64,000 bases of DNA. Origin: Siphonodentalium dalli. Its lineage: Eukaryota > Mollusca > Scaphopoda > Gadilida > Siphonodentaliidae. Position numbers and translations under genes: made by a program. The DNA lies in contig CP136067.1 in assembly GCA_032622095.1 (NCBI GenBank), positions 125,711,030 through 125,775,029 on the forward strand, read 5' to 3'. Shown here piece by piece: positions 53,150 through 64,000 of the stretch; position 1 is the first letter of the stretch, and each line of letters opens with the position of its first letter. The notes under the pieces are model-generated. The model ran no database searches. It was not told the DNA's origin and saw nothing but the letters and a program-made list of their open reading frames with translations.

Positions 53150-54311
53150 ACAATTTTATAGGCCCACAAGGAAATTAGAATTACCTGTATATCATGCTTC
53201 ATCTTTTTGATACGATGGTCGCACCCATATTATTATACGGCAGTGAAGTTTGGGGGTTTGAACCTTGTAAATCAATCGAAAGTGTACATCTCAAATTCTG
53301 TAAGAAAAGCATGGGTATACGAGAAAGTACACCTAACTTTATGGTATACGGAGAATTAGGGCGCCATCCTTTAATAAATGAAATAAAATGTAGAACCATA
53401 ACTTATTGGTCGAAATTAATATCGAATGAGGGCTCGATTATCGCAAAAATTATGTGTAAATTAATACTGACCATTTACCAAAATCAGCCTCTCGGTGGAA
53501 ATCTCAAATGGCTCCGGTATATAGAGCAGACATTCCAAGATACTGGAAAGAATTCCATGTTCGTGAGCAGAAGGGGTCTAACGTACTCTGATGTAAAACG
53601 AATAAAGTCCATACTTACTGAGCATGCAGTTTAACCAGGAATGGTTGGGAAATGTGGCCACATCATCACGGGGTGTTTTCTATGGTGGTATTTCTGCACG
53701 ACCGGAGATAAGACGATATCTGATTGAACTTCCACGGTACTTATCCGAATGCATTGTTAAAATTAGGACATCAAATCATCGATTGCCAATAGAAAGTGTT
53801 TGTTCATTATGTAATGACGGCATAGGAGACGAGTACCACTTTGTAATTATGTATTGACACCTTAATGATATCCGAATCAAATATCTCCCGGACTATTACT
53901 GGAAATATCCTACGAAGAAAAGTTTTATAGACTTCTATCCATTGAAAATATTTGTATATTGCGGAGATTGCCATTATACCTTAAGTGTGCCTTTAAGGAA
54001 TTGCCCAAAATTTGAGACACTGAAGACCCCACACCGCCTGGGTATAAACTGCCCATTTCAATACACACCCCATTTGTTGAGACCGGGGTACATATAACTT
54101 CTGTTCCCCTGCATTATTCGATGTAGGTGATAAAATGGGAATGGGCGTGCCTTCACCAGAGGGGTTGAGATATATAAATATTATATGGTATTAAGTGGCA
54201 TGGGTAAATTGAGTATAAGATTATAGCCACTATCGTTTCCTGCTATTGTACATATATGTACATACATTTTGCATGTTCTGTGTTAAATCATAGCTTTGGC
54301 AATAAACTGAT
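53150..54311 (+). mobile_element. non-LTR retrotransposon 3' relic
   Basis: 53194-53634 encodes MVAPILLYGSEVWGFE, NFMVYGELGRHPL and CRTITYWSKL. 53624-53857 continues in another frame (QEWLGNVATSS, IRTSNHRLPIE, then CSLCNDGIGDEYHFVIM). The two frames overlap by about ten bases, so one frameshift divides them. The last Cys of the knuckle is replaced by Tyr before a stop. The 3' end GGCAATAAACTGATTCTGATT (54297-54317) is a LINE-type simple tail. RT core missing. Same family as the relic at 26390. Confidence 0.82.
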
Positions 54312-56740
54312 TCTGATTCACAAATGCAACAAGACATACGTTGATTGCATATATAAACTACACGCCTAGACTTATAAACACCGAAGAATTTCATTCTGAT
54401 ATGTGACCTGCCATACAAAAACCCGTCGTAGGTCGGCATTTCTAATACTGAGTAAATACATAAAATATAATAAAAATGCAAAAGATCCGAAAAATTATGA
54501 TTTTAGTTTTTGACGCATTTGTATAAATTTCTACTCTATCGACACAAAAATAGCATAAATTGAAGTTTGTGTCTATTTTTGTGCTTTTGTAATTTGGACA
54601 CATAATGGTGTATTTTTATTCAGAATTTAGCTAACGAGTTTGTCTTTAAATGCGATTATCTCTGATTATCTCTGGAATCGTCGGTTCATGTCGACACTGA
54701 CATTCAAAATCCTATAACTTTGGACCGCAACAAAGTATCACTATCACACTCTATATCATGCAAGACATATCTCAAATAAAATATTTTTCGACTTATGACT
54801 GGTTTTGATATGACGGGTCACATATTGTTAGTGTAAAACGATAACTATAAAAAGTCGGCCCTCGAAATCATTGAAACTTTGTTGGTTGGTTGGTTGGAGT
54901 GGCATTATTCTCTTCTTCGCTATATCTAACTATAGAGAGGGTCGGCTCGATTCGTATGTCTCCAAATGATAGCGGTGTCGGCTCGGATGCAAAAATGCTA
55001 GGTCAGAACACAAAATGAGTGTATAATTTAAAAGCAATAGCTTATATATAATTTAAACTCCCCACCTCCACTCCTCCCCTCCCTATACTGCATATCAGAC
55101 TCACCCAAACATCACACTCTTGTCTCTACCGATCTATATACTTTGTTCCGCTATACTAAATCTATTTTCAATCAATTTCTTTCTATATTACTCCATAAGA
55201 AAAAAAATCTCATTTTGATATATCTATCGATCCAGCTCACACTGTGAGTAGCTGAGTAACATATATACCAACAACGCTCTTCTAAAATTATTATGAACAC
55301 AATTACCTAATATTATGTCATCATTCTCACAGCGTGGGCTTATTCACACGTAATCGGAAACGACCCCCATAAGCTTTATGCTTGATGTCGGATCCCCTCC
55401 ATACAATCAATATTCATGCTTCATATTTTATAACATGCACTGTATTTGAATTATTTGGAATAAATACTGTTTACATCAATGTGTCATTCGTTTTCACTGG
55501 GTCATTGGTTTCTACATTGTACTTGCAGTGAATTGATTACCCAGTGAAATTAATACTCACACGTGTACATTCCTCCGACGATATAAGACCTACAACTTCG
55601 CGATAAGGTCTATATAATTATAGTATAGTTGAACTGACGACTACCATAAAAGTGCATCATGTGCATTCTTTTCAGGAATGAAATGTAGTTTCATTGTGTT
55701 TTATTGAAAAGTATATTGTGTGAAGCGCGAAGCGTATAGGTTTATAAGTTTGGATATATTACACAATGCGGCACAATAAGTTAGCCCAATATTCTACTCA
55801 TAAATTATCAATCGACTAGTCGATGGCCGCGCACTTAGAAACGCACCTAGTATTCTATTAAAGATACGGGCGGCGTTGGCGGTGTGTATGCTGTCAAAAT
55901 ATTCACCTCCGTCAAAAACCGCCATAAACAGAAAGAATAGTAAAATATACACCTTGTTCTTATACCAATAATAAATATGGCATAAACAGTATGTTATTGT
56001 CAATTTTTTCCATTTGTTATGTAAACAAAAGCAAAAAACGTTACGTTACCTGGCTTTTGTTTAGATCCGGATATGGTAAACATAAAGAGCGATATTTATT
56101 ACTGTTTTCCTGATATAGAAATAATAAAGAGCGTTTATATAATTTGTGTGTGATTAACCAATAGAATTGCGCTGTGTTATGTAAACAGAAGCACAACTTC
56201 TGTAACACGAGCAGGCTCTTGTTTACGTACACCATGGTACGTCTTGACGACAATATACTATTTACGCGCTGATTATGTTTGGCATAGGAACAACACTATA
56301 TATATTTTAATATTCCTTCTGTTGATGGCGATTTGAACAAATATGAATATTTATGCAACGAACACCGCCCGTGCCTTTAACCGCTTTTTGTCATCTAGGT
56401 CAACACGATGTGACATCGGTTCGTGTTATGGAGTGTTTTATTGGGATATGAAACGCGTGACCCAATCGGCAGTTGACCAATCACGGAACAGGATTTAGTG
56501 TAAGTTACACGGGCTACGTAACTATTAGTTATTAAACGACACGGGAAGGGGGGGGGGTCCAATAAATTATGTAACTTGAGCCCCGATCCATGTGAATGAA
56601 TCCCATACAATTTTTTAAAATTCATGTGCACACCTATACACTGTTACAAATTGTTATAAATCTACGACAGTAGAGGGAATACCATACCGGAGCATATATA
56701 GGTTATGTTCGACATATCCTCCTATTCCTACAATTGAACA
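54312..56740. other. non-coding stretch, repeat-poor
   Basis: AT-rich with several short frames and no motif, splice-compatible exon or duplicated element. TGGTTGGTTGGTTGGA at 54882-54897 is a short microsatellite. Confidence 0.45.
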
Positions 56741-57115
56741 TTAAAGGTTTTCAATCCGATTCGATGGTCCCCATATCATCAGATTCCAACAACAACAACA
56801 ACAACAAATATTTTGAAATGCCGTTTCAGTTATCAGAATTGATTAATTGCCCAAAAATAATGCTAACCACAGTCAACTATATTATTAAATTGCCCAAAAC
56901 CTGGTATTTATCAACATTTTGTTCAACGAAATTTGGCCGGATTGTCAAATTTATAAAACCCATTGCCACTTGATTTTAGAGTTATCCATCTTCATCCGCA
57001 ATTTGGTCAGAGACCGTCTTCTCGTCGACTTTTTGCCAGGCCGCCACCAAAAATTACCGGTGGTGAAAAATAATAGATTTCAAAAATCGACAATCTGACC
57101 ACTCTGACGAATGGA
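56741..57115. mobile_element. MITE family E, copy 5 (inverted)
   Basis: Reverse orientation: TTAAAGGTTTTCAATCCG (56741), AACAACAACAACAA, then AAAATCGACAATCTGACCAC near 57110. The far end is lost. Confidence 0.85.
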
Positions 57116-58286
57116 AAATAGTCCATACGATCAAAGGCTGCAATCGATCAAATGCTGCAATCGAAAGAACCGGCCACTTTTGGTGGCCGGTTCTTGTAAA
57201 GTCGCTTATGTCTGATTTTGGGCTCCCGTGGGAAAACTATGAACATATGTAGTGACCTTGCTCATGAGCCAGTTATGTAGTCTCTACTTCAGAAGAAGAA
57301 AAAAATGTTATACATACCTTCTGGGATAGCGACTGAGTGGTCTGATGATATAATATGTATGATGTATTATAAGTTATAGCTATCATATCTGAACAAGGCT
57401 CCGGGCGATCTCCCAAATTTGTCTCTAGATCAAAGATGGCCGCCAAAATGGCGACCGGAAGTGGGAAAATTGTATGCTTTGCCATATATGTCGCCTACAT
57501 CATTTCAAATTGTATCGAACTGGTGACGATTAGGGAATATATTTCTTTTCAATCATGATAACAAATGACTTAGGCATCACATTAGTTGATTTCTTGGATC
57601 ATAACCTTGATTGTCTTCTCCAAATGCGTTGTTTTAAAGGAAGCGGTATTACGGTATTAATTTTCGCCAAAATATAATTTGTTATATTCTAACTATTTCC
57701 TTAAAAGGAAAATAAGAATTAATCGGTGATGGAAGTGAGCAGGATCATTACATATGGTATTTACATCTAACTGGATCCAGAAACTGTCAACTTCATCCAC
57801 GATGGCTTCCGTGATTGCTGTCAGCATACGATAATGCGCCAATTCTACCTTCTTTCAGTCATGCAGAATGTGAGTGCATAAGACTAATGTGCCTCTTCCA
57901 CATAAATTATCGCCAGATCACGATACATTAGTAATAGTTGTCTTACCACAATGACTCAAAATGCTCATCGCAATGACTCAACATGGGAGTCATATCACAA
58001 TTATTGTAGCGAATAAGCATCGTGAAAATTCGCCAAACATATATTTAGACCTCAAATAACATGTCCGCCACAAGAGAACGATATCTCGGTGTTAGCAATA
58101 TGACTGAATGTACTCTGATTTAGATAATCCAAAGTGGAGTTATTAATATCTCATTGTAATCAAGATGGCCACCAATGTGGCGGGAATGTCAAAATTTGAC
58201 ATTAAATAAATATATTTCCGCAATATATCTCAGCGTGTAAGAAAGACACATATGCAGATCAGTATCATGCATGGGCTTTCGGTAAG
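57116..58286. other. non-coding stretch, no gene recognised
   Basis: CAAAGATGGCCGCCAAAATGG (57429) and CAAGATGGCCACCAATG (58162) are YY1-like words also present at 50247. 57377-57412 is an inverted copy of 59173-59210. Confidence 0.4.
57377..57412. repeat. short inverted repeat (partner 59173-59210)
   Basis: AGCTATCATATCTGAACAA followed by GCGATCTCC is mirrored at 59173-59210 (GGAGATCGC, TTGTTCAGATATGATAGCT). The partner abuts the MITE at 59214. Confidence 0.8.
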
Positions 58287-58376
58287 AACATACCATTCAC
58301 TCTATAAAACCGAAATAACATACCATTCACTCTATAAAACCGAAATAACATACCATTCACTCTATAAAACCGAAAT
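58287..58376. repeat. 30-bp tandem repeat, three exact units
   Basis: AACATACCATTCACTCTAT + AAAACCGAAAT repeated three times without change. Confidence 0.95.
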
Positions 58377-58595
58377 ATATGTTCACGCACGAATATATGG
58401 AGTTGTGCTAAACTCGATTATGATATTATAACAATACTTTAATAGAGACAATCAATGTATGTTGAGAGGATAGTTGTCAACTTAAGGCACTGTCAGCTAC
58501 CGACGCTCGAATGATGCATGTGGTCATTAGACGTCGTTCTTGCATATCAATAACGATTGGGTATATCTACTCGTACAGTTGTTGTTGTGAATGGT

Positions 58596-58930
58596 GGTGG
58601 CGATGATGATGATGATGATGAAGCGATTATGATGGCGACCACATGATAAGTGTTAACAAGAATGGCGACGATGATGATGATGATGATTATTATGATGAAG
58701 CTTATGATGATGACGATGTAATGCTAATGATGATGATGTCGACTATGATGAAGTTATGACGATGACGATGTAATGCTAATGTTGATGATGTCGATGATGA
58801 TGATGTTTCAATGATAATGACGACGACGATGATTATGACGATGATTATGATGACAACAACAACGACGACGAGTATAACGACGACGATGACGACGATGATG
58901 ATGATGATGAAGATGGAGGTGATGATGAAG
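58596..58930. repeat. GAT/ATG triplet microsatellite
   Basis: Imperfect (GAT)n/(GAC)n. Within it a ~58-bp block (GACGATGTAATGCTAATG...GATGATGTCGA) is duplicated (58703 and 58760). The long Val/Ile and Thr/Met frames across it are artefacts. Confidence 0.92.
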
Positions 58931-59213
58931 ACGTTTGGGAGGTCACTGTATATTTTGTACATAAATACTTTTTGTTATTCTGTCCATCTTTTGTATATAA
59001 TTTCGTTTTCTCAATATCCTTTCGTGTTATTTAATTGGATCAGAGAATAAATCAATACACAATTAAAGGTCTAGCGACGGACTCAAAACAGATTAATGTA
59101 TTATAGCCGACAGTGAAAAATATACACCTGTGTAAAGAAAATAATCAGCCCTTGAAATGTTATGCCACTTGAGGAGATCGCCCGAGGCATTGTTCAGATA
59201 TGATAGCTATACG

Positions 59214-59753
59214 TTAAAGGGGTACTGTACGCCATTTTCAATAAATTCCCGGTGATAACAACGGTCTAATATCGATAAGATATAGAAAACTAAGTAATTT
59301 GAGTCGAAGATATATTCTGTACACGTACAGGTTAATAGGTTATCTTAAAATCAAAGTTAATAATTTGAAATAAATTTAATTTATGTCCGGAGTCATAAAT
59401 TAAATTACGAATTTCCGTATACAAGACGTAATCAAAATAATTCACGGATAGTAGATTGGGCAAAGCGTGGCACACATAATCGTGTACAAAAATATGTTGA
59501 TGCGGGGCGTAAACTCATGAGTACATGGGACTAGTATGCATATAAAATAACATTTATTTGATACATTTGCTTGAAAACTGTCCAGAAATTACTCGACAAC
59601 GACAATTGGTATTTTCGCATTCCGGCTAATCTGCCATCCGTAGCTTTACTTCGTACTCAACAGACTTTCAAATAATGGAAATCTGGTTACCTTATTCTAC
59701 AACTCTGAGACTAAAGAAACCAACAACAACATTTAGGTACAGTATCCCTTTAA
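59214..59753. mobile_element. TTAA-ended MITE (family G), copy 2 (inverted)
   Basis: TTAAAGGGGTACTGTA to TACAGTATCCCTTTAA; the interior is the reverse complement of 2890-3400 (AATAAATTCCCGGTGATAAC, TTTGAGTCGAAGATATATTC). Confidence 0.88.
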
Positions 59754-61605
59754 GTTTATCCATTTTATCATGATACATATATACTGGCTGCATACGCTTG
59801 GTTGATTGACGAATCTCTCGAAGTTACACGGAAGTTTTCTGACAGTGCATGAATATACGTCAAATGAATCGTTGTATGGGTACTCCTGTTGATTGGAATG
59901 GAAAATCGATACAAATGATTAGACAACCACTTCTACCTTTCTGGTAGCCATATATGTGTGTAGGACGAAATGTTGATGATTGCCTCAAGCTCAAACTATT
60001 TATTGTAACCAGTCCATACTCAGTACCGGTACATTTCCAGATGTGGTTTAATGTGACGACCAAGATCGTGTCAAATTTGAACTAGAATTCAAGCAATATA
60101 TTAACTGCGTTATAGCGTTATTAGCATATAGTTTTGTATTACTACATGTATGTATAGAATTAGTTTGTCTCAAATACAAGTAGTGGTAAAGTCTGTCTGG
60201 ACCATAACGTTCTCGCCAGGTGGGGGGTGGATATAAAATGATTCCCGGAAATGACTCATATAGGCCTAGGATAGGATATTTTTATTTCAATATACACATA
60301 TTAATGCATAATACATTTTACAAATATTGTATTGTATTTTCGAGGGGTGGCATAGTCAATCTGTTAATCGAATCCCGCGTCGTTAATTCACACATGTGCA
60401 TGCTTTGTATATAATAAATTGTAAAACTGTGTTATGTTACGTTCAGTCACTTCTACACTTATTATTACAACCGGCGTTCCGATTGTTGTGCGGACCGCTT
60501 CCAACTATACCGGAATGTCCGTATGTTTCTATTGTAAAAACAAATGCTAATTCCCCAGCAATGCTTAACCTTGATTCAACCCTAAGTCAGCTCTACTAAA
60601 CATTCAACTATGTGATTTAATGTCATGTGTATAAATCCCTAACATATCATTTATATCTATAAATATTAACTCCGTTAATAGTTATAAATATGCGATTTGC
60701 GATCGAAACTCGAGAAGTTTGTGCTGATTGTTAAGCGAGTGCGGGTCGTTGTATTGATCTGGTGCACAAACTGAAGCCCATAGAACAACTTTCAATGAAC
60801 AGAATGTTGTTTGGTGCATGTCATGGTAAGATATATTACATATATAGAATATATTTACTTTGTGCGTAGTATGCACCATAAAGGCTATGCATTTGTTTTC
60901 AATTATTTTTGTTTACCCTGAGAAGGGAGTGCACAATTTATGCAGTTTTATATGTGTTCTTCCGCTCACAATGGGAATGTCTCATGCTGTGCATGATAAA
61001 CACAACTAACTGACAAGCTACATACTATGATGTATAGATGCCAACACTTAACTATAGCAATCAACATAAAACTGACTCGCCACTTAACATTTCTGGTTAC
61101 AAAACGTCGAACCGGACATCGAAAGCGGAACCGGATTGCACCGATTGAAGCCTGTGTACGATGCAAGGGAATTAACCACAAAATAACTGTCCGTGGTCCA
61201 ATACAATGCACTAGCTTTGGACTGTCCAGATTTTAGTGGTATTTTTCAAGATGTTACAAAATGTCACGTTACGTCTTTCTGAGCACACAGACAGTGTTCA
61301 AATTAAGTGGTAACCACTTATGAAAAAATACACTTAATAACTGGTTTATATATCATACAACATACCACTTGATATTTGATATACACAACGTATGCACACA
61401 AAGCAATAACGGCTTGACAGGGCAGGGTCATTGACTACAATAAGACACGTCATTTTATCCTAGAATTGTAGTCACCAAGGGAATATGCTCGCGCAACTAT
61501 CGCTGAAGTATGGATTCTGATTCAATATCGGCCAATCATATTCGTCACAAATCTGATACCTAAATATGCATGTACATTTAGCAGTATATTGACGTATACC
61601 GTTTG
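59754..61605. other. non-coding stretch, no feature recognised
   Basis: Several short frames on both strands, none with a motif. Composition ordinary. Confidence 0.45.
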
Positions 61606-61955
61606 ATTCAGTGCCTCTTTGGTCGGCACAGCCGCCTCGTAGCGTATCCACCAGCCTATCTGCATGGCCGGCACAACCGCGTCGTAGCGTGTCCACCAGC
61701 CTCTCTGGCCGACACAACCGCCTCGTAGTGTGTCCACCAGCCTCTCTGACCGACACAACCGCCTCGTAGCAGTCCAGCCGCCTCTCTGACCGACACAACC
61801 GCCTCGTAGCATGCATGTCCGACCGCCTCTCTGGCCGACACAACCGCCTCGTAATATGCATGTCAGACCGCCTCTCTGGTCGGCACAACCGCATCGTAGC
61901 ATGTCCGGCCGCCTCTCTGGTCGAGTCAACCGCCTCGTTGCAAGTCTGACCACCT
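61606..61955. repeat. GC-rich ~43-48-bp minisatellite
   Basis: Seven or eight units of GCCTCTCTGGCCGACACAA + CCGCCTCGTAG + variable linker (TGTCCACCA, CATGTCCGA and others). Open frames on both strands (Arg/Leu/Cys-rich on the minus strand) arise from the repeat. Confidence 0.9.
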
Positions 61956-62400
61956 CTCTTGCTAAAACAGTTTTTGTCGTGAGGGTCCGATTTTTATGTA
62001 GAATAAAACGATAATGGATACATGTATATATGTGTTATCAACCCTTTCTATACTAAATTGATTATCCCAGTCAGTTAAAAGTGTACATATGATTGGTATA
62101 TTATTGATTTTCATGGATATACAGGTATATACAGGTATAAACAGTCGACAGATAAATAAAAGTACAGAAGGAGACCTATTTATTGAGGGAATTGTTTAGA
62201 TAACACGTTCACAAAATAAATGCATGGTGTATAACGTTTCCACGCTCCTGCTATTATTGAGACGGTTTGTAATGCCGAGTCGATATTGTTGTTGTTGTCG
62301 TTGTTGTTGTTGGATAACATTTCATAAAGGCTGGTCAATGGTGGAAAAGGAAGCACAATTCACAAGCTTCGTAAACCCTCGCCGTTACTCTTAAAGTGAT
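61956..62400. other. non-coding stretch, no feature recognised
   Basis: Includes a (GTTGTT)n microsatellite at 62288-62311 and TATACAGG tandem words near 62120. Confidence 0.4.
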
Positions 62401-62765
62401 GTGAAACACTCCGGTAGGTGATCAAATAGAAATAGAGAATAATCTTGTTCAAAGTAGTTATTTTTACAAATATTATATCTAAATTGACAACACACACACC
62501 GTCATTCTTATATATTAATTAAATGCAGTGACTGCCGATGGCGAAATCGTTTTCGTTAGTGTATCGCCGATAGAAGCATCCCGATTCGAGTAGTAAATAT
62601 TTACAATTTAGCGTAGTTCAGACAATGTTTTCTATGGAGTGGTACGGTCAATTTGCTTGAGATTTTCAGTGATGTTAGTAAAATGCTACATTGTTGGCAT
62701 AGCACCTGAATACTAACTTATCAGTTTCACGCACCCGAACAAGTATAATATGTCTTTAAAGAGTA
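62401..62765. repeat. ~365-bp repeat, copy 2 (inverted partner 52251-52620)
   Basis: GTGAAACACTCCGG to ATAATATGTC; the reverse complement aligns with 52251-52620 across its full length at high similarity. Confidence 0.85.
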
Positions 62766-63840
62766 TATACTATCTACACTGTCTTACGTTCAGTGCATGG
62801 TGGAATACACATGCTATATTTATGGCTATTCGAATCGTAGTTCATGTCATCAATCTATAGTTTAAACAGTATTTATTCCATGTAATTTCATTATATATAC
62901 AGTTACAAATATAAGATGAATCAAGATTTCATGGATCGGATCAGACAGTAAGTGTATGTGCGTATATGAGTCGTTTCCGTGGATGATTTTCCCCATCCCA
63001 CCACGCTGCATCAGCCAATATCAAAGGATGAGTCTTTGTTTGTGTTTTGTGTTATCAGGTGTTGATAACGAGCACACGAAGACACGATATTACATGATAT
63101 GCGCGCGTGGTGGGAAGGGGGTGACTATAGGATACTTAAATTTTCTTGTATAAACGTAGAACTATGGAGGAAGGTGAAGTTGGTATGAAGGTGGTGTTAG
63201 TATGAAGGTGGTGTTAGTATGAAAGTAATATTAACTTGAATGTGTTAGTGCGGATACAGAGGAAATGCGATTTGTTTCAGAGAGAAAAGAGGTATGAATC
63301 GTATGGCCGATGTATCAAATTAGATTGTAGATTTTGTGGAGGTAAAGAAAGTATAGAATTTGGAATGCTATGTTTTGCTGCTGATGAGGTAAACCCAATG
63401 CAAGGACAACCCATGTGGTGTTTTCTTCTTTGCGGCATGAATCTATATACTCTGTCCACACATTAGAGACCATACTCCACCAGTATACAACTGGGAACGT
63501 GTTCATGTTCTGACAGGGAAGTTTATAACATGGACAACACAGTACAGGTAATATGTATCCCAGTTAATACCGGCTCCTTAATAATGTATGTCACAGTAGG
63601 TGATGGTCCCAGCACGAGATTGCATGATTTAGGTGACTTTGTTGAGCCGATTTTGATTTGCATCGCGCTGACAATCATGGAATTATGGAACAAGTATTAA
63701 CACATAACTATATTCCCTGCGTTGTTTGTTAAATGTTATGACGCTTCAGTCAGAACAGGTGGAACATGATCTCTACGGGGGTAGCCAGAGTAAAGAGTCA
63801 TGACACGATCTAATCGAACGGCAGACATCTGAGCAAGCAT
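62766..63840. other. non-coding stretch, no gene recognised
   Basis: Contains a 17-bp tandem repeat GTATGAAGGTGGTGTTA in three units (63183-63233). Short frames near 63240-63500 have no motif. Confidence 0.4.
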
Positions 63841-64000
63841 GGATATAGTGTGTATGACATTTGCGGAACGAGGTCCGCAGAGGGTGAATTTAGTGACGCT
63901 ATCCCGCAACTAAATTCACCACCTGGGAATTTCATGCTGCTTAACCATCAACAGTTACTGCCATGGCAACCAAGACTCAGAGTTTCCCCAGTTGAAGTTG
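63841..64000. mobile_element. MITE family A, first hairpin plus internal segment, cut by the window edge
   Basis: ATATAGTGTGTATGACATTTG, then hairpin 63869-63940 with GAACGAGGTCCGCAG and mirror, then the interior ACAGTTACTGCCATGG and CCCCAGTTGAAGTTG as at 9860-9910. Confidence 0.8.

Noticed and set aside
58287-58376. CRISPR-like direct repeats
   Set aside because: The three 30-bp units are contiguous with no spacers, and the DNA is eukaryotic.
58702-58962. Ile/Val-rich minus-strand frame resembling a membrane protein
   Set aside because: It is a reading of the GAT-triplet microsatellite; hydrophobicity is a by-product of the repeat.
61472-61953. Arg/Leu/Cys-rich frames (140-143 residues)
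   Set aside because: They coincide with the GC-rich minisatellite and overlap one another in several frames.

Overview
This window reads as nuclear DNA of an invertebrate animal, most likely marine (mollusc, brachiopod, annelid or invertebrate deuterostome; I cannot narrow it further). The signs are a protein gene split by GT-AG introns, several 5'-truncated non-LTR retrotransposons, a 5S-rRNA-related SINE-like sequence, and many short inverted-repeat (MITE-like) elements, some in five or more copies. There are no operons, no bacterial-style genes and no credible tRNA or CRISPR array. Most of the short open frames in the window are chance.

Layout. (1) 1-9.3 kb holds the only host gene I can support. 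It lies on the minus strand, has three coding exons (9306-6824, 5450-4911, 1682-1513) with matching splice phases, and runs off the left edge. It encodes a long, low-complexity protein followed by a C-x2-C-x3-N-x6-C-x2-C zinc finger whose cysteine pairs come from different exons. Its introns are packed with MITEs, two of which lie within about 35 bp of a splice site. (2) 10.6-11.4 kb repeats the first 734 bases of the window almost exactly. This copy carries a 497-bp hAT element with an 8-bp target duplication, inserted in another MITE. (3) 12-21 kb has a 5S-like SINE, more MITEs, a LINE tail (14.4-15.8 kb) and a Tx1/L1-like LINE broken by a stop and frameshifts (16.1-19.75 kb). (4) 21.9-24.6 kb is GC-rich, with an inverted minisatellite and an open frame ending in a 47-bp repeat. 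(5) 25.3-28.8 kb has a ~400-bp satellite split around a block containing a LINE relic. (6) 30-33.6 kb holds a tandem array whose two halves face opposite ways. (7) 40.5-43.8 kb is a LINE with an intact 1031-residue endonuclease/reverse-transcriptase frame, the best-preserved retrotransposon here. (8) 44-52 kb contains inverted-repeat elements, a 904-bp element filled with GATATC-centred palindromes and bounded by a 7-bp duplication, and a ~1.1-kb minisatellite. (9) 53-64 kb has a LINE relic, MITEs, an inverted pair of ~365-bp repeats 10 kb apart, ATG-triplet microsatellite and a GC-rich minisatellite.

Functionally, one host gene is embedded in repeats. The LINEs are candidate or former autonomous retroelements. 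The MITEs have no coding capacity and would need transposases supplied from elsewhere. The most distinctive material is structural: double-hairpin MITEs, the GATATC palindrome element, the mirror-image satellite array, and nesting that lets insertion order be read.
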